From: Geodermatophilus sp. DSM 44513
GTDB taxonomy: Bacteria > Actinomycetota > Actinomycetes > Mycobacteriales > Geodermatophilaceae
DNA: 64,000 bases
Assembly (NCBI RefSeq): GCF_032460525.1
Contig: NZ_CP135963.1
Span: 3,782,001 to 3,846,000 of the forward strand
Reading direction: 5' to 3'
Part shown: in pieces, positions 1-9,243 of the stretch
Position numbering within the stretch: position 1 is the stretch's first letter
Layout: each line of letters starts with the position of its first letter
Translations under genes and position numbers: made by a program
Notes under the pieces: model-generated
What the model saw: the letters and a program-made list of their open reading frames with translations, nothing else
What the model was told of the DNA's origin: nothing
The model's database searches: none

Positions 1-890
1 GGCGCCGACGTCGTGGTGCCGGTGGAGCTCACCGACGGCGCCACCGACGTCGTGGAGGTCCGCGACGCGCCCGCGCCGGGCACCCACCTGCGCCGGGCCG
101 GGGAGGACATCACCGCCGGCACGGTGGCGCTGACCGCCGGCGTCCCGCTCGGCGCCGCCCAGCTGGGCCTGGCGGCCGCCGTCGGCGCCCGGACGCTGTG
201 GGTGCGCCGCCGCCCTCGGGTGCTCGTGCTCTCCACCGGCAGCGAGCTGGTCGCCCCCGGGGAGGAGCTGCTGCCCGGGCAGATCTACGAGTCGAACTCC
301 GCACTGCTCGTGGCCGCCGTGCAGGACGCCGGGGGCACCGCGCGGCGGCTGCACTTCGTGCCCGACGACGTCGGGGAGTTCCTCGCCACCGTGCGCGCCG
401 AGCTGGCCACCGCCGACCTGCTGGTCACCAGCGGCGGAGTCAGCGCCGGGGCCTACGAGGTGGTCAAGGACGCCTTCGCCGAGCTGGGCACCGTGCAGTT
501 CGTCAAGGTGGCCATGCAGCCCGGCGGTCCGCAGGGGGCCGGCACGGTGGACGGCGTCCCGGTGGTCACGCTGCCCGGCAACCCGGTGAGCGCGTTCGTG
601 TCCTTCGAGGTGTTCGTCCGGCCGGCGCTGCGCCGCGCGCTGGGCCACGCCGCGCCCGGCCGGCTGCGCGCCCCGGCCACCCTCACCGCGCCGCTGCGCT
701 CCCCGGCCGGGCGCCGCCAGTTCCTGCGCGGCCGCTACGACGCCGGCACCGTCTCCCAGGTCGGCGGCCCGGGCTCGCACCTGGTCGCCCACCTGGCCCG
801 CGCCAACTGCCTGGTCGTCGTCCCCGAGGACGTGACCGAACTGCCCGCCGGCGCCCCGGTGGACGTCGTGCTGATCGAGGGAGCACTCCA

Positions 891-894
<4 letters not shown>
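1..894 (+). CDS. moeA: Molybdopterin molybdenumtransferase MoeA, 5' end missing
   Basis: MoeA inserts molybdate into adenylylated molybdopterin in the last step of molybdenum-cofactor synthesis, in the cytosol. The reading frame is already open at base 1, so the N-terminus lies outside the window; 297 residues are visible. The MogA-like domain carries TGSEL, a glycine-rich SGGVSAGAYE loop, MQPGGPQGAG and LPGNPVSAFVSFE, all typical of MoeA. The C-terminal domain ends near VDVVLIEGALQ. The stop overlaps the start of moaC by 4 bp (GTGA), so translation is probably coupled. A second MoeA paralogue elsewhere in the genome cannot be excluded. Confidence 0.95.
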
Positions 895-1357
<463 letters not shown>

Positions 1358-1361
<4 letters not shown>

Positions 1362-1852
1362 CCTCCGGCCTGCCGGCCGGCGCCCGCGCGGTCGTCGTCA
1401 CCGCGTCCAACCGGGCTGCCGCCGGGGTCTACGCGGACCGCAGCGGCCAGGCGCTGGCCGAGGGTCTGCAGGCGCTGGGGTTCGCCGTGGAGGGCCCGCA
1501 CGTGCGCCCGGACGACGTCGAGGCACTGGTCACCGTGCTGCGCGAGGCGGTGGAGTCGGGCGCGGACGTCGTCCTGACCACCGGCGGCACGGGGCTGTCG
1601 CCCACCGACGTCACCCCCGAGGCCACCCGGCAGGTGCTCGAGCGGGAGGCGCCGGGCATCGCGGAGGCGGTCCGCCGGTACGGCGAGCCGCAGGTGCCCA
1701 CCTCGGTGCTCTCCCGGGGGCTGGCCGGCACCGCCGGGCGCACCCTGGTGGTCAACCTGCCCGGCTCTCCCGGTGGGGTGCGCGACGCCCTGGCCGTGCT
1801 CGGCCCGCTGCTCCCCCACGTGGTCAGCCAGCTGCGCGGCGGCGACCACTGA
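1358..1852 (+). CDS. mog: Molybdopterin adenylyltransferase (MogA/MoaB type)
   Basis: The enzyme adenylylates molybdopterin before MoeA inserts the metal. It has 164 residues, a typical single-domain size. The nucleotide-binding motif TTGGTGLSPTDVTPEAT is clear near the middle, and LPGSPGGVRDAL near the C-terminus is the second conserved loop. The start is GTG overlapping the moaC stop by 4 bp. It ends the Moco operon, and a strong hairpin follows at 1858-1890. MogA and MoaB are hard to separate by eye, so the symbol is by function. Confidence 0.93.
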
Positions 1853-1857
1853 GCCGG

Positions 1858-1890
1858 GTGGACCCGTCCGCGTCACGCGGACGGGTCCAC
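1858..1890. terminator. Perfect 15-bp hairpin between convergent mog and fdhD
   Basis: The arms at 1858-1872 and 1876-1890 are perfect reverse complements with a 3-nt TCA loop. There is no T-run on either side, which is usual in high-GC actinobacteria. The position between two convergent stop codons suggests a bidirectional terminator. Confidence 0.8.
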
Positions 1891-1895
1891 CGCGC

Positions 1896-2726
1896 TCAGT
1901 CGGGGAGGACGACCCGCTCCGGACGGGTGTAGACGTTGCAGCCGTCGCCGCGGAGGAAGCCGACGAGGGTGATGCCGACGTCGGCAGCCAGTTCGACGGC
2001 CAGTGACGAGGGCGCGGACACCGCCGCGAGCACCGGGATGCCGGCCATCGCCGCCTTCTGGGTCAGCTCGAAGCTGGCCCGCCCGCTGACCATGAGCACG
2101 TGCCCGGCCAGGGGCAGGCGCCCGGCGCGCACCCCGTCGCCGACCACCTTGTCCACCGCGTTGTGCCGGCCGACGTCCTCCCGCAGGGCCACCAGCTCGC
2201 CCTCGGCGGTGAACAGGCCGGCCGCGTGCAGCCCGCCGGTCTTGTCGAACACCTGCTGGGCGGCCCGCAGCCGGTCGGGCAGGGCGAGCAGCGTGGCCAG
2301 CGGCACCCGGAGGCCGTCGCCGGCCACGTCGTGGCGGGTCTTCGTGCGGATGGCGTCGATGCTGGCCTTGCCGCACACCCCGCAGGAGCTCGACGTGTAG
2401 AAGTTGCGGTCCAGCGCGGTGTCCGGCGGTTGCACGCCCGGCGCGAGGTCGACGTCGACCACGTTGTAGGTGTTGCGCCCCTCGGCGTCCACGGAGTTGC
2501 AGTAGCGCAGCCCGGCCAGGTCGTCGGCCGAGGCGATGACCGCCTCGGTGGCCAGGAAGCCGTGCACCAGGTCGAAGTCGTCGCCCGGCGTGCGCATGGT
2601 GACCGCCAGCGGCGTCCCGTCCAGCCGGATCTCCAGCGGCTCCTCGGCGGCCACGGTGTCCGGGCGGGTGCTGTGCGCCGCGCCACGGATCCGCAGCACC
2701 GGCGTCCTGCTCGTCACTCGTCCCAC
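1896..2726 (-). CDS. fdhD: Formate dehydrogenase accessory sulfurtransferase FdhD
   Basis: FdhD carries sulfur to the molybdenum cofactor of formate dehydrogenase, which is needed for enzyme activity. The 276-residue protein has the conserved TSSSCGVCGK segment, whose CxxC carries the transferred sulfur, and later ALREDVGRHNAVDKVVG and VSGRASFELTQKAA. The start is taken as GTG at 2726 because a TACCGT -10-like box ends 8 nt upstream, which suggests a leaderless mRNA; a second GTG at 2717 is possible. It is divergent from mobA. No formate dehydrogenase structural gene is visible here. Confidence 0.95.
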   Translation of the reverse strand: MGRVTSRTPVLRIRGAAHSTRPDTVAAEEPLEIRLDGTPLAVTMRTPGDDFDLVHGFLATEAVIASADDLAGLRYCNSVDAEGRNTYNVVDVDLAPGVQPPDTALDRNFYTSSSCGVCGKASIDAIRTKTRHDVAGDGLRVPLATLLALPDRLRAAQQVFDKTGGLHAAGLFTAEGELVALREDVGRHNAVDKVVGDGVRAGRLPLAGHVLMVSGRASFELTQKAAMAGIPVLAAVSAPSSLAVELAADVGITLVGFLRGDGCNVYTRPERVVLPD

Positions 2727-2734
2727 GCCTGGCG

Positions 2735-2751
2735 ACGGTAACCCCTACTGT
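2735..2751. promoter_or_regulatory. Overlapping divergent -10 boxes of fdhD and mobA
   Basis: On the minus strand TACCGT (2735-2740) lies 8 nt before the fdhD GTG. On the plus strand TACTGT (2746-2751) lies 6 nt before the mobA GTG. Both spacings fit leaderless transcripts, a common actinobacterial arrangement. No convincing -35 boxes were seen, and each -35 region would run into the other gene. Confidence 0.55.
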
Positions 2752-2757
2752 CCGAGC

Positions 2758-3363
2758 GTGTCCGCGCTGCCGCCCTACGCCGCCCTGGTGCTCGCCGGCG
2801 GCCGGGCGGCCCGGATGGGTGGGCAGGCCAAGCCGCAGTTGGACGTCGGCGGGCGCAGCATCCTCGCCGCCGTCCTCGCCGCCGTCCCGGACGCCGCACC
2901 GCGGGTCGTCGTCGGCCCGCCCCAGCCGGTCCCGGCGGACGTCGTCGTGGTCCGCGAGGACCCGCCGCGCGGTGGGCCGGTGGCGGCGATGCGCACCGGC
3001 CTGGCGCACGTCCCCACCGAGGTGGTGGCGCTGCTCGCCGGCGACCTGCCGTTCCTCACCGCGGGGCTGGTCCGGGCGCTGCGCGAGCGGCTGACCGGTG
3101 ACGGGGTCCTCGTCGTCGACGACACCGACCGCGACCAGCTGCTGCTCGGCGTCTGGCGGACGGCGGCGCTGCGCGCGGCGGTCGCCGACGTCCACGGGCC
3201 CACGTCGGTGCGCCGGGTGCTCGCCCCGCTGGGCGTCCGCCGGCTGCACCCGGACGTGACACCGGGGCAGCCGCCGCCGTGGACCGACTGCGACACCCCC
3301 GCCGACCTCGCCCGCGCCCGGGCGGCCGCCGCGCGCCGGGTTCCGCGCCGCCCACCGGGGTAG
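2758..3363 (+). CDS. mobA: Molybdenum cofactor guanylyltransferase MobA
   Basis: MobA attaches GMP to molybdopterin to form the guanine-dinucleotide cofactor used by DMSO-reductase-family enzymes such as formate dehydrogenase. The 201-residue protein opens with LVLAGGRAARMGGQAKPQL, the GTP-binding LAGGxxxRMGxxK motif. EDPPRGGPVAAMRTGL and LLAGDLPFL, with the metal-binding Asp, follow. The GTG start at 2758 puts the motif 10 residues in and fits the leaderless -10 box. Adjacent fdhD supports a formate dehydrogenase role. Confidence 0.92.
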   Translation: MSALPPYAALVLAGGRAARMGGQAKPQLDVGGRSILAAVLAAVPDAAPRVVVGPPQPVPADVVVVREDPPRGGPVAAMRTGLAHVPTEVVALLAGDLPFLTAGLVRALRERLTGDGVLVVDDTDRDQLLLGVWRTAALRAAVADVHGPTSVRRVLAPLGVRRLHPDVTPGQPPPWTDCDTPADLARARAAAARRVPRRPPG

Positions 3364-3372
3364 GGCTGCCTC

Positions 3373-4035
3373 GTGCGCATCGTCACCGCCGGGGCCCACG
3401 GGCAGGTCGCCCGCCGCCTCACCCGTCTGCTGTCCGCCCGCGGGGACACCGTGGTCGGCATCGTCCGCAACCCCGACCACGCCGACGACCTGCGCGCCGA
3501 CGGCGCCGAGCCGGTCGTCCTCGACCTGGAGCGGGCCGGCGTCGACCAGCTGGCCGAGGTGGTGTCCGGGGCCGACGCGGTCGTGTTCGCGGCCGGCGCG
3601 GGCCCGGGCAGCGGGGACGCCCGCAAGCACACCGTCGACCGGGGGGCGGCGGTGCTTCTCGCCGACGCCGCCGAACGGGCCGGCGTCCGGCGGTACCTGC
3701 TGGTGTCCTCGATGGGCGTCGAGCAGGCGCGGCACGGGACACCGGAGGACACCGACCCGGCGTTCGCCGTGTACCTGCAGGCCAAGCTGGCCGCCGAGGA
3801 CGACGTCCTGCCGCGGCCGGGCCTGGACACGGTGGTGCTGCGGCCCGGCCGACTCACCGACTCCCCCGGCACCGGGCGGGTCAGGCTGGCCCGCGGCGCG
3901 GAGTACGGCGAGGTGCCGCGGGACGACGTCGCCGCAGTGCTGGTGGCGCTGCTGGACGCCGGGACGTCGGGCGAGGTGCTGGAGCTCGTCGGCGGGGACA
4001 CCCCGATCGCCGACGCCGTCGCCGCGCTGCCGTGA
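3373..4035 (+). CDS. NAD(P)-binding atypical short-chain dehydrogenase/epimerase
   Basis: This 220-residue protein has a Rossmann fold of the atypical SDR type (SDR_a5/YwnB-like). IVTAGAHGQVARRL near the N-terminus corresponds to the GxxGxxG dinucleotide loop. VVFAAGAGPGS and VSSMGVEQA follow as second and third strand signatures. The typical YxxxK catalytic pair is not clear; AVYLQAKLAAEDD occupies that position. The substrate is unknown and it may be a nucleotide-sensing regulator. The GTG start lies 9 bp after the mobA stop, so the two may be co-transcribed. It converges on truA with a 6-bp gap. Confidence 0.8.
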   Translation: MRIVTAGAHGQVARRLTRLLSARGDTVVGIVRNPDHADDLRADGAEPVVLDLERAGVDQLAEVVSGADAVVFAAGAGPGSGDARKHTVDRGAAVLLADAAERAGVRRYLLVSSMGVEQARHGTPEDTDPAFAVYLQAKLAAEDDVLPRPGLDTVVLRPGRLTDSPGTGRVRLARGAEYGEVPRDDVAAVLVALLDAGTSGEVLELVGGDTPIADAVAALP

Positions 4036-4041
4036 GCCGCG

Positions 4042-4830
4042 TCAGGCGCGCAGGCCCCGGGTGACCGCCGCCCGAGCGGCCAGCTCGTCGTCCGGCGGGT
4101 AGTCGACCCCCACCAGCGTGAGCCCGCCCGGCGGGACCACGGGCACCTCGCTCGAGCGCTGCGTGGCGGTCAGCAACCCCGCCGGCCACCCCGGCGGACG
4201 CCGTCCCTCGCCCACCGCGGTCAGCGCGCCGACCAGGCTGCGCACCATCGAGTGGCAGAAGGCGTCCGCGGAGGCCTGCACCGTCACCAGGTCGCCGTCC
4301 CGGGCGACGTCCAGGGCGAGCAGGGTGCGGATCGTCGTCGCGCCCTCCCGGCGGCGGCAGAAGGCGGCGAAGTCGTGCAGGCCGAGCAGGCGCTGCGCCG
4401 CGTCCGCCATCGCGCCGGCGTCGAGCCGCCGGGGCCAGCCGACCGTGTCCGCCCGGCGCAGCGGCGGCGGGCCGCCGTCGGCGTCGGTGAGCCGGTAGAC
4501 GTAGTGCCGGCGGAGCGCGCCGAACCGGGCGTCGAACTCCGGCGGCGCCTCACCGACGGTGTGCACGGCGACGTCCGGCGGCAGGACCCCCCGCAGCCGG
4601 CGGACCAGCCGGTCGCGGTGCTCCACCCACAGCGGGCGTGGCACGTCGGCGTGGGCGACCTGGCCGGTGGCGTGCACGCCGGCGTCGGTGCGGCCGGCCA
4701 CGGTCAGCCGCACCGGGCAGCGCAGCACCGTCGCCAGGGCAGCCTCCAACTCCCCCTGCACGGTGCGCCCGTCGGGCTGCCGCGCCCACCCGTGCAGGGC
4801 CGTGCCGTCGTAGGCGACACCGAGGCGCAG
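4042..4830 (-). CDS. truA: tRNA pseudouridine(38-40) synthase TruA, start codon uncertain
   Basis: TruA converts uridines 38-40 of tRNA anticodon arms to pseudouridine. The catalytic Asp lies in [14 protein letters not shown]. Conserved N-terminal sequence ([19 protein letters not shown], then GRTVQGELE) is in frame up to about 4833, but the only ATG/GTG/TTG in frame is GTG at 4761, after that block. The annotated start, CTG at 4830, gives 262 residues and a family-like N-terminus. GTG at 4761 would give 239 residues and lose a beta strand. Further upstream the frame runs through a 16-bp hairpin. It ends the alpha-operon block. Confidence 0.85.
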   Translation of the reverse strand: MRLGVAYDGTALHGWARQPDGRTVQGELEAALATVLRCPVRLTVAGRTDAGVHATGQVAHADVPRPLWVEHRDRLVRRLRGVLPPDVAVHTVGEAPPEFDARFGALRRHYVYRLTDADGGPPPLRRADTVGWPRRLDAGAMADAAQRLLGLHDFAAFCRRREGATTIRTLLALDVARDGDLVTVQASADAFCHSMVRSLVGALTAVGEGRRPPGWPAGLLTATQRSSEVPVVPPGGLTLVGVDYPPDDELAARAAVTRGLRA

Positions 4831-4865
4831 CCGGACGTCGTCGCTGCGCGGCCCCGACCGGAGAA

Positions 4866-4903
4866 CGACGAGCCCGCCACCTCGGTCGGTGGCGGGCTCG
4901 TCG
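4866..4903 (-). terminator. 16-bp perfect hairpin between the acidic ORF and truA
   Basis: The arms at 4866-4881 and 4888-4903 are perfectly complementary with a 6-nt loop. The hairpin lies downstream of the 127-aa acidic ORF and just upstream of the conserved TruA coding sequence. It may terminate the rplQ transcript, in which case truA needs its own start signal. Confidence 0.65.
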
Positions 4904-4957
4904 GTCCGGCGCTCGGTGCCGGCCCCGGCACCTGGCGGTGACGTGGTCAGCGACCGC

Positions 4958-5341
4958 TCACTTCGGGTCGGGAGCGGCCTCGCCCCCGGGGGAGTGCGTG
5001 CCGGCGGTGGCGGCGTCGCTCATCTCGGCGGCCTCGATCTCCGCCGCGGCCGCGGCGGCCACGTCCGGGGACAGCTGCGGGTCGTCGACGACGGCGAGGT
5101 TCTCGGCGGCCGGCTCCGGGGTGACGGCGCCGTCGTCCTGCCGGTCGCCGTCGGGGTTGTAGAGGTCGGTGACGACCTGCTGGGCCTCGGGGTCGACGTC
5201 ACCGGAGGTCACGGCCGGCGACGTGTCGCCGCCGGGTCCGGTGCTCTCGCCCGCGACGGCCGCGCCCGGGTCGCTGCCACCGGTGGTGGCGCCGGGGGCT
5301 CCGGCGGTGCCGCCCTGGGCGGGGTCGGTCGGGTCGCTCAC
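4958..5341 (-). CDS. Acidic, low-complexity hypothetical protein (127 aa)
   Basis: I do not recognise a family. The start is GTG overlapping the rplQ stop by 4 bp (GTGA), so translation is probably coupled to bL17. The sequence is rich in Ala, Asp, Glu, Gly and Pro. It has a slightly more ordered middle ([21 protein letters not shown]), a poly-Ala helix-like run, no signal peptide and no cysteine. It is probably intrinsically disordered. The same style occurs in the bL17 tail just before it. It could also be coding drift downstream of rplQ; coupling and an intact frame favour a real gene. Confidence 0.5.
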   Translation of the reverse strand: MSDPTDPAQGGTAGAPGATTGGSDPGAAVAGESTGPGGDTSPAVTSGDVDPEAQQVVTDLYNPDGDRQDDGAVTPEPAAENLAVVDDPQLSPDVAAAAAAEIEAAEMSDAATAGTHSPGGEAAPDPK

Positions 5342-6045
5342 CGGGCGCCGTCCGTGCCCTCGGCCTCCGCGACGGTCCCGGACTGCGCCGGGGTCTCGGT
5401 CGCCGGGGTCTCGGGCTGCGCCGGGGTGTCCGTCTCGGTGGACGCGGTGGCGCCGCCGGTCACGACGGGGTCCACGGCGCCGACGTCGGTGACGGCGTCG
5501 TCCCCGGCCTCCGTCGCCGGGGCGTCGGCGGCGACGGTGTCGACGGCGGTCTCGGGGGCCTCTGCGGTCTCCAGCGCGTCGGCGGTCACCTCACCGGAGA
5601 CGGCTGCAGCACCCGCGCCCGCGGTCGCACCGGCGAACCGGGTGCCGCGCGCCCGCTCGGCCTCGCCGACGGCCTGCTGGGCGACGGTCTGGCCCTCGAC
5701 GAGCTCGATGACGGCCATGGGGGCGTTGTCGCCCTTGCGCGGCCCCACCTTGGTGATGCGCGTGTAGCCGCCCGGCCGGTCGGCGAACCGCGGCCCGATC
5801 TCGGCGAACAGCGTGTGGACGACGGCCTTGTCGCGGATGGTCGTCATCACCATGCGGCGGGCGTGCAGGTCGCCGCGCTTGGCGAAGGTGACCAGCTTCT
5901 CGGCCAGGGGACGCAGCCGCTTGGCCTTCGTCTCCGTGGTGGTGATCCGCCCGTGCTCGAACAGCGAGGTGGCCAGGTTGGCCAGCATCAGCCGCTCGTG
6001 CGCGGGGGAACCGCCCAGACGAGGGCCCTTGGTGGGGGTGGGCAT
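5338..6045 (-). CDS. rplQ: 50S ribosomal protein bL17 with long acidic tail
   Basis: bL17 lies near the peptide exit tunnel of the large subunit. Residues 1-120 are the conserved domain ([24 protein letters not shown] at the start, [17 protein letters not shown] near the end). About 115 further residues, rich in Ala, Thr, Glu and Asp, form a probably disordered tail; many bL17 proteins stop near 120-130 residues. It is downstream of rpoA, as in other alpha operons, with a 213-bp gap that contains two hairpins. The start is ATG at 6045. Confidence 0.96.
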   Translation of the reverse strand: MPTPTKGPRLGGSPAHERLMLANLATSLFEHGRITTTETKAKRLRPLAEKLVTFAKRGDLHARRMVMTTIRDKAVVHTLFAEIGPRFADRPGGYTRITKVGPRKGDNAPMAVIELVEGQTVAQQAVGEAERARGTRFAGATAGAGAAAVSGEVTADALETAEAPETAVDTVAADAPATEAGDDAVTDVGAVDPVVTGGATASTETDTPAQPETPATETPAQSGTVAEAEGTDGAR

Positions 6046-6166
6046 GTCGGTCCTTCCTCAGGCTGCCGGGCCGCGGTGCCGGCTGCGTTCCGTGGTGGTG
6101 CTGACGAACTGGTGCGCGCAGCGCGCGGGTGGTGCATCCGGGCCAGTGTGGCGGGCCCGGAGGCGG

Positions 6167-6198
6167 CGCCGGACGGCGGGTCGCCCCGCCGTCCGGCG
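6167..6198 (-). terminator. 14-bp hairpin between rpoA and rplQ
   Basis: The arms at 6167-6180 and 6185-6198 are perfect complements with a TCGC loop. The hairpin directly abuts the nested palindrome at 6198-6254, giving a double hairpin after rpoA. Confidence 0.6.
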
Positions 6199-6254
6199 GG
6201 CCCCGTTGCCGGGTCCCACCGCGAGCGTGCGAGCGGTGGGGAGCAACGGGGCCC
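6198..6254 (-). repeat. Nested palindrome family, copy 1 (after rpoA)
   Basis: The outer stem is 6198-6209 with 6243-6254 (12 bp). The inner stem is 6215-6222 with 6233-6240 (CCCACCGC/GCGGTGGG). The loop is GAGCGTGCGA. It starts 4 nt after the rpoA stop. It shares layout and inner sequence with the copies after rpoC and nusG. Confidence 0.8.
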
Positions 6255-6258
6255 TCCT

Positions 6259-7335
6259 CTAGAGCTGCTCGGTCTCCTGGTAGGAGCCGTCGTCGTACTG
6301 CGCCTGGTCGTAGCCGGCGGCGAACTCGCCGTGGCCCTGGTAGGCGTCGGTCTCGTAGCCCTCGTCGTAGCTCTCGATGGAGGTGGGGATGAACCCGGGC
6401 GGGCTGTCCTTGAGCGCCAGGCCCATGGCCGCCAGCTTCATCTTGACCTCGTCGATGGACTTCGCCCCGAAGTTGCGGATGTCCAGCAGGTCGGCCTCGG
6501 ACCGGGTGACGAGCTCCCCGACGGTGTGCACGCCCTCGCGCTTGAGGCAGTTGTAGGACCGGACGGTGAGGTCCATGTCCTCGATCGGCATCGAGAAGTT
6601 CGCGATGTCGGCGGCCTCGGCCGGGCTCGGGCCGACCTCGATGCCCTCGGCGTCGATGTTCAGCTCGCGCAGCAGGCCGAAGAGCTCGACCAGCGTGGAC
6701 CCGGCACTGGCGATCGCGTCGCGCGGGGCGATCGAGGGCTTGGTCTCCACGTCGACCACGAGGCGGTCGAAGTCGGTGCGCTGCTCGACGCGGGTGGCCT
6801 CGACGGCGTAGGTGACCTTGAGCACCGGCGAGTAGATCGAGTCGACGGGGATGCGCCCGATCTCCTGGCCGGGCTGCTTGTTCTGCGGCGCCGGCACGTA
6901 GCCGCGACCCCGCTCGACGACCAGCTCGATCTCCAGGCGGCCCTTGCCGTTGAGCGTGGCGATGTGCAGCTCGGGGTTGTGCACCTCGACACCGGCGGGC
7001 GGGGCGATGTCGGCGGCGGTGACCTCACCGGGGCCCTGCTTGCGCAGGTACATCGTCACCGGCTCGTCGGAGTCGGAACTGACGACCAGGCCCTTGAGGT
7101 TCAGGATGATCTCGGTGACGTCCTCCTTGACGCCCGGCACGGTGGTGAACTCGTGCAGGGTGCCCTCGATCCGGATGCTGGTCACGGCAGCACCGGGGAT
7201 CGACGACAGGAGGGTCCGGCGCAGGGAGTTGCCGAGGGTGTAACCGAAGCCGGGCTCCAGCGGCTCGATGACGAACCGCGAGCGGGACTCGGTGAGGGTC
7301 TCCTCGGTGAGGCTGGGACGCTGTGCGATGAGCAT
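6259..7335 (-). CDS. rpoA: DNA-directed RNA polymerase alpha subunit
   Basis: Alpha dimerises to nucleate RNA polymerase assembly, and its C-terminal domain contacts UP elements and activators. The protein has 358 residues. The N-terminal domain contains [18 protein letters not shown], and the C-terminal helix-hairpin domain has [16 protein letters not shown] and [13 protein letters not shown]. An acidic, Tyr/Gln/Asp-rich tail of about 45 residues (ending [12 protein letters not shown]) extends past the usual end. The ATG at 7335, with GAGGAG upstream, matches the canonical MLIAQRP start. Confidence 0.98.
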   Translation of the reverse strand: MLIAQRPSLTEETLTESRSRFVIEPLEPGFGYTLGNSLRRTLLSSIPGAAVTSIRIEGTLHEFTTVPGVKEDVTEIILNLKGLVVSSDSDEPVTMYLRKQGPGEVTAADIAPPAGVEVHNPELHIATLNGKGRLEIELVVERGRGYVPAPQNKQPGQEIGRIPVDSIYSPVLKVTYAVEATRVEQRTDFDRLVVDVETKPSIAPRDAIASAGSTLVELFGLLRELNIDAEGIEVGPSPAEAADIANFSMPIEDMDLTVRSYNCLKREGVHTVGELVTRSEADLLDIRNFGAKSIDEVKMKLAAMGLALKDSPPGFIPTSIESYDEGYETDAYQGHGEFAAGYDQAQYDDGSYQETEQL

Positions 7336-7434
7336 GGTGGTGTTCTCCTCGGGGTCCTCCGGCGACCGCCATATGACGCCGTGAGGGGGATGGTGCAGGC
7401 CCCCGGCGGGCATCCGTCCGCCCGCGGGAGCCGG

Positions 7435-7468
7435 CCCGGTGCAGGAGCGGTGAGGCTCCTGCACCGGG
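7435..7468 (-). terminator. 13-bp hairpin after rpsD
   Basis: The arms CCCGGTGCAGGAG (7435-7447) and CTCCTGCACCGGG (7456-7468) have an 8-nt loop, beginning 10 nt after the rpsD stop. It lies between rpsD and rpoA, normally one transcript, so it may be an attenuator or an mRNA end-protector. Its sequence does not match the nested-palindrome family. Confidence 0.55.
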
Positions 7469-7478
7469 CAGCGAGCTG

Positions 7479-8105
7479 CTACTTGGAGTAGAGCTCGACG
7501 ATCAGCTGCTCCTGGACCGGGGTGTCGATCACCTGGCGCGCCGGCACGCTGTGCACCAGCACGCGCAGCTGGCTGGTGATGACCTCCAGCCACGGCGGCA
7601 CCGGGCGCTCGCCGGCGCGGGCCTGGGCGATCTCAAAGGGCAGCATCCGGCGGGACTTCTCGGCGACCTCGACGATGTCGTTGGCGCTGACCCGGTAGGA
7701 CGGGATGTCGACCTTGCGGCCGTTGACCCGGATGTGGCCGTGGCGCACCAGCTGGCGCGCCATGTCGCGGGACTCGGCCAGGCCGGCCCGGTAGACCACG
7801 TTGTCCAGCCGCGACTCGAGGATCTGCAGCAGGACCTCACCGGTCTTGCCCGACTTCTTGTTGGCCTCTTCGTAGTAGCCGCGGAACTGCTTCTCCAGGA
7901 CGCCGTAGATGCGGCGTGCCTTCTGCTTCTCGCGCAGCTGCAGGAGGTACTCGCTGTCCTTGCTGCGGCCCCGGCCGTGCTCGCCCGGCGGGTAGGGCCG
8001 GATCTCGATCGGGCACTTGGGGGACTCGCACTTGCTGCCCTTGAGGAACAGCTTCATCTTCTCGCGCCGGCACATGCGGCAGTCGGCTCCGGTGTAACGG
8101 GCCAC
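7479..8105 (-). CDS. rpsD: 30S ribosomal protein uS4
   Basis: uS4 is a primary 16S rRNA binding protein that nucleates 30S assembly. It has 208 residues and starts with GTG. The N-terminus has four cysteines, C9, C12, C26 and C31 (ADCRMCRR and KCESPKC), so this is the zinc-binding form. The S4 RNA-binding domain includes [21 protein letters not shown] and [17 protein letters not shown]. It lies between rpsK and rpoA as in other bacteria. Confidence 0.98.
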   Translation of the reverse strand: MARYTGADCRMCRREKMKLFLKGSKCESPKCPIEIRPYPPGEHGRGRSKDSEYLLQLREKQKARRIYGVLEKQFRGYYEEANKKSGKTGEVLLQILESRLDNVVYRAGLAESRDMARQLVRHGHIRVNGRKVDIPSYRVSANDIVEVAEKSRRMLPFEIAQARAGERPVPPWLEVITSQLRVLVHSVPARQVIDTPVQEQLIVELYSK

Positions 8106-8137
8106 GTCTGTCTACCTCTGCTCTCGTCGGTGGCCGG

Positions 8138-8545
8138 TCAGACCCGGCGGCGCTTCTTGGGGCGGCAGCCGTTGTGCGGCTGGGGGGTCACGTCCTGGAT
8201 CTGGCCGACCTCCAGGCCGGTGGCCTGCAGCGACCGGATCGCCGTCTCACGACCGGAGCCGGGGCCCTTGACGAAGACGTCGACCTTGCGCATCCCGTGC
8301 TCCTGCGCCTTGCGGGCGGCGTTCTCGGCGGCCATCTGCGCGGCGAACGGGGTGGACTTGCGCGAGCCCTTGAAGCCGACGTGGCCGGCGGAGGCCCAGC
8401 TGATCACGTTCCCGGTGGGGTCGGTGATCGACACGATCGTGTTGTTGAACGTGCTCTTGATGTGCGCGGCGCCGTGGGCGACGTTCTTCTTCTCCTTGCG
8501 GCGGACCTTCTTGGCACCAGCCGCGGCGCGAGCCCTGGGAGGCAT
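8138..8545 (-). CDS. rpsK: 30S ribosomal protein uS11
   Basis: uS11 lies on the platform of the small subunit next to the mRNA exit. It has 135 residues from the ATG at 8545 ([20 protein letters not shown]), with the conserved [20 protein letters not shown] and C-terminal [18 protein letters not shown]. Longer upstream extension is rejected because it would run into the rpsM-rpsK spacer palindrome. Confidence 0.98.
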   Translation of the reverse strand: MPPRARAAAGAKKVRRKEKKNVAHGAAHIKSTFNNTIVSITDPTGNVISWASAGHVGFKGSRKSTPFAAQMAAENAARKAQEHGMRKVDVFVKGPGSGRETAIRSLQATGLEVGQIQDVTPQPHNGCRPKKRRRV

Positions 8546-8615
8546 GTATCCGGTTCCTCTTGTCTTTCGTGGCCTAGTGAGGGGCTGGAACGGCCCAGGT
8601 GAGGGCCTGGAACGG

Positions 8616-8667
8616 CCCCGGCGCAGGGGCCCGGCCCGCGCGGAGCGAGGGCTGGGGGGCGCCGGGG
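8616..8667 (-). repeat. Nested palindrome family, copy 2 (rpsM-rpsK spacer)
   Basis: The outer stem is CCCCGGCGC (8616-8624) with GCGCCGGGG (8659-8667). The inner stem is 8630-8637 with 8649-8656, including one G-T pair. AAGGACC follows the rpsM TAG directly on the minus strand. The flank CTGGAACGGCC (plus strand) occurs here and is repeated about 23 bp away at 8584. Confidence 0.8.
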
Positions 8668-8672
8668 TCCTT

Positions 8673-9053
8673 CTACTTCTTGCCGGCCTTCTTCTTGCCG
8701 GCGATGGTCTTGCGCGGGCCCTTGCTGGAGCGCGCGTTGGTGCGGGTGCGCTGCCCGTGCACGGGCAGGCCGCGACGGTGCCGCAGGCCCTGGTAGCAGC
8801 CGATCTCCACCTTGCGGCGGATGTCGGCGGCCACCTCGCGGCGCAGGTCACCCTCGACGCGGAAGTGCTCGTCGATGTAGTCGCGCAGCTTCAGCAGGTC
8901 CTCGTCGGAGAGGTCGCGGGCGCGCAGGTCCGGGCTGACGCCCGTCGCGGCCAGGGTCTCCTTGGCGTGGGCCTTGCCGATGCCGTAGATGTAGGTGAGC
9001 GCGATCTCCATCCGCTTCTCGCGGGGCAGGTCGACGCCGGCCAGTCGTGCCAT
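8673..9053 (-). CDS. rpsM: 30S ribosomal protein uS13
   Basis: uS13 sits on the small-subunit head and contacts 5S rRNA/uL5 through bridge B1b and the P-site tRNA through its tail. It has 126 residues, starting [21 protein letters not shown], with the H2TH-like [14 protein letters not shown]. The Arg/Lys-rich tail has [22 protein letters not shown]. The start is ATG at 9053, 15 bp after rpmJ. Confidence 0.98.
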   Translation of the reverse strand: MARLAGVDLPREKRMEIALTYIYGIGKAHAKETLAATGVSPDLRARDLSDEDLLKLRDYIDEHFRVEGDLRREVAADIRRKVEIGCYQGLRHRRGLPVHGQRTRTNARSSKGPRKTIAGKKKAGKK

Positions 9054-9068
9054 GTCTCAGGTACTCCC

Positions 9069-9182
9069 TCAGCCCTGCCGCTGCTTGTGGCGGGCGTTGT
9101 CGCAGATGACCATGACCCGGCCGTGCCGGCGGATCACCTTGCACTTGTCGCAGATCTTCTTCACCGACGGCTGGACCTTCAC
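9069..9182 (-). CDS. rpmJ: 50S ribosomal protein bL36 (zinc form)
   Basis: This small zinc-ribbon protein stabilises the peptidyl-transferase side of the large subunit. The 37-residue frame begins with GTG at 9182 ([19 protein letters not shown]) and ends NARHKQRQG. Zinc ligands C11, C14, C27 and H32 are all present. It lies between infA and rpsM, its usual actinobacterial place. Confidence 0.97.
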   Translation of the reverse strand: MKVQPSVKKICDKCKVIRRHGRVMVICDNARHKQRQG

Positions 9183-9243
9183 CGGTGCCGCCCCTCATTC
9201 CTCATGCTCGTAGGCCGACCGCCCGCGGGGGACGGGCCGGCGA

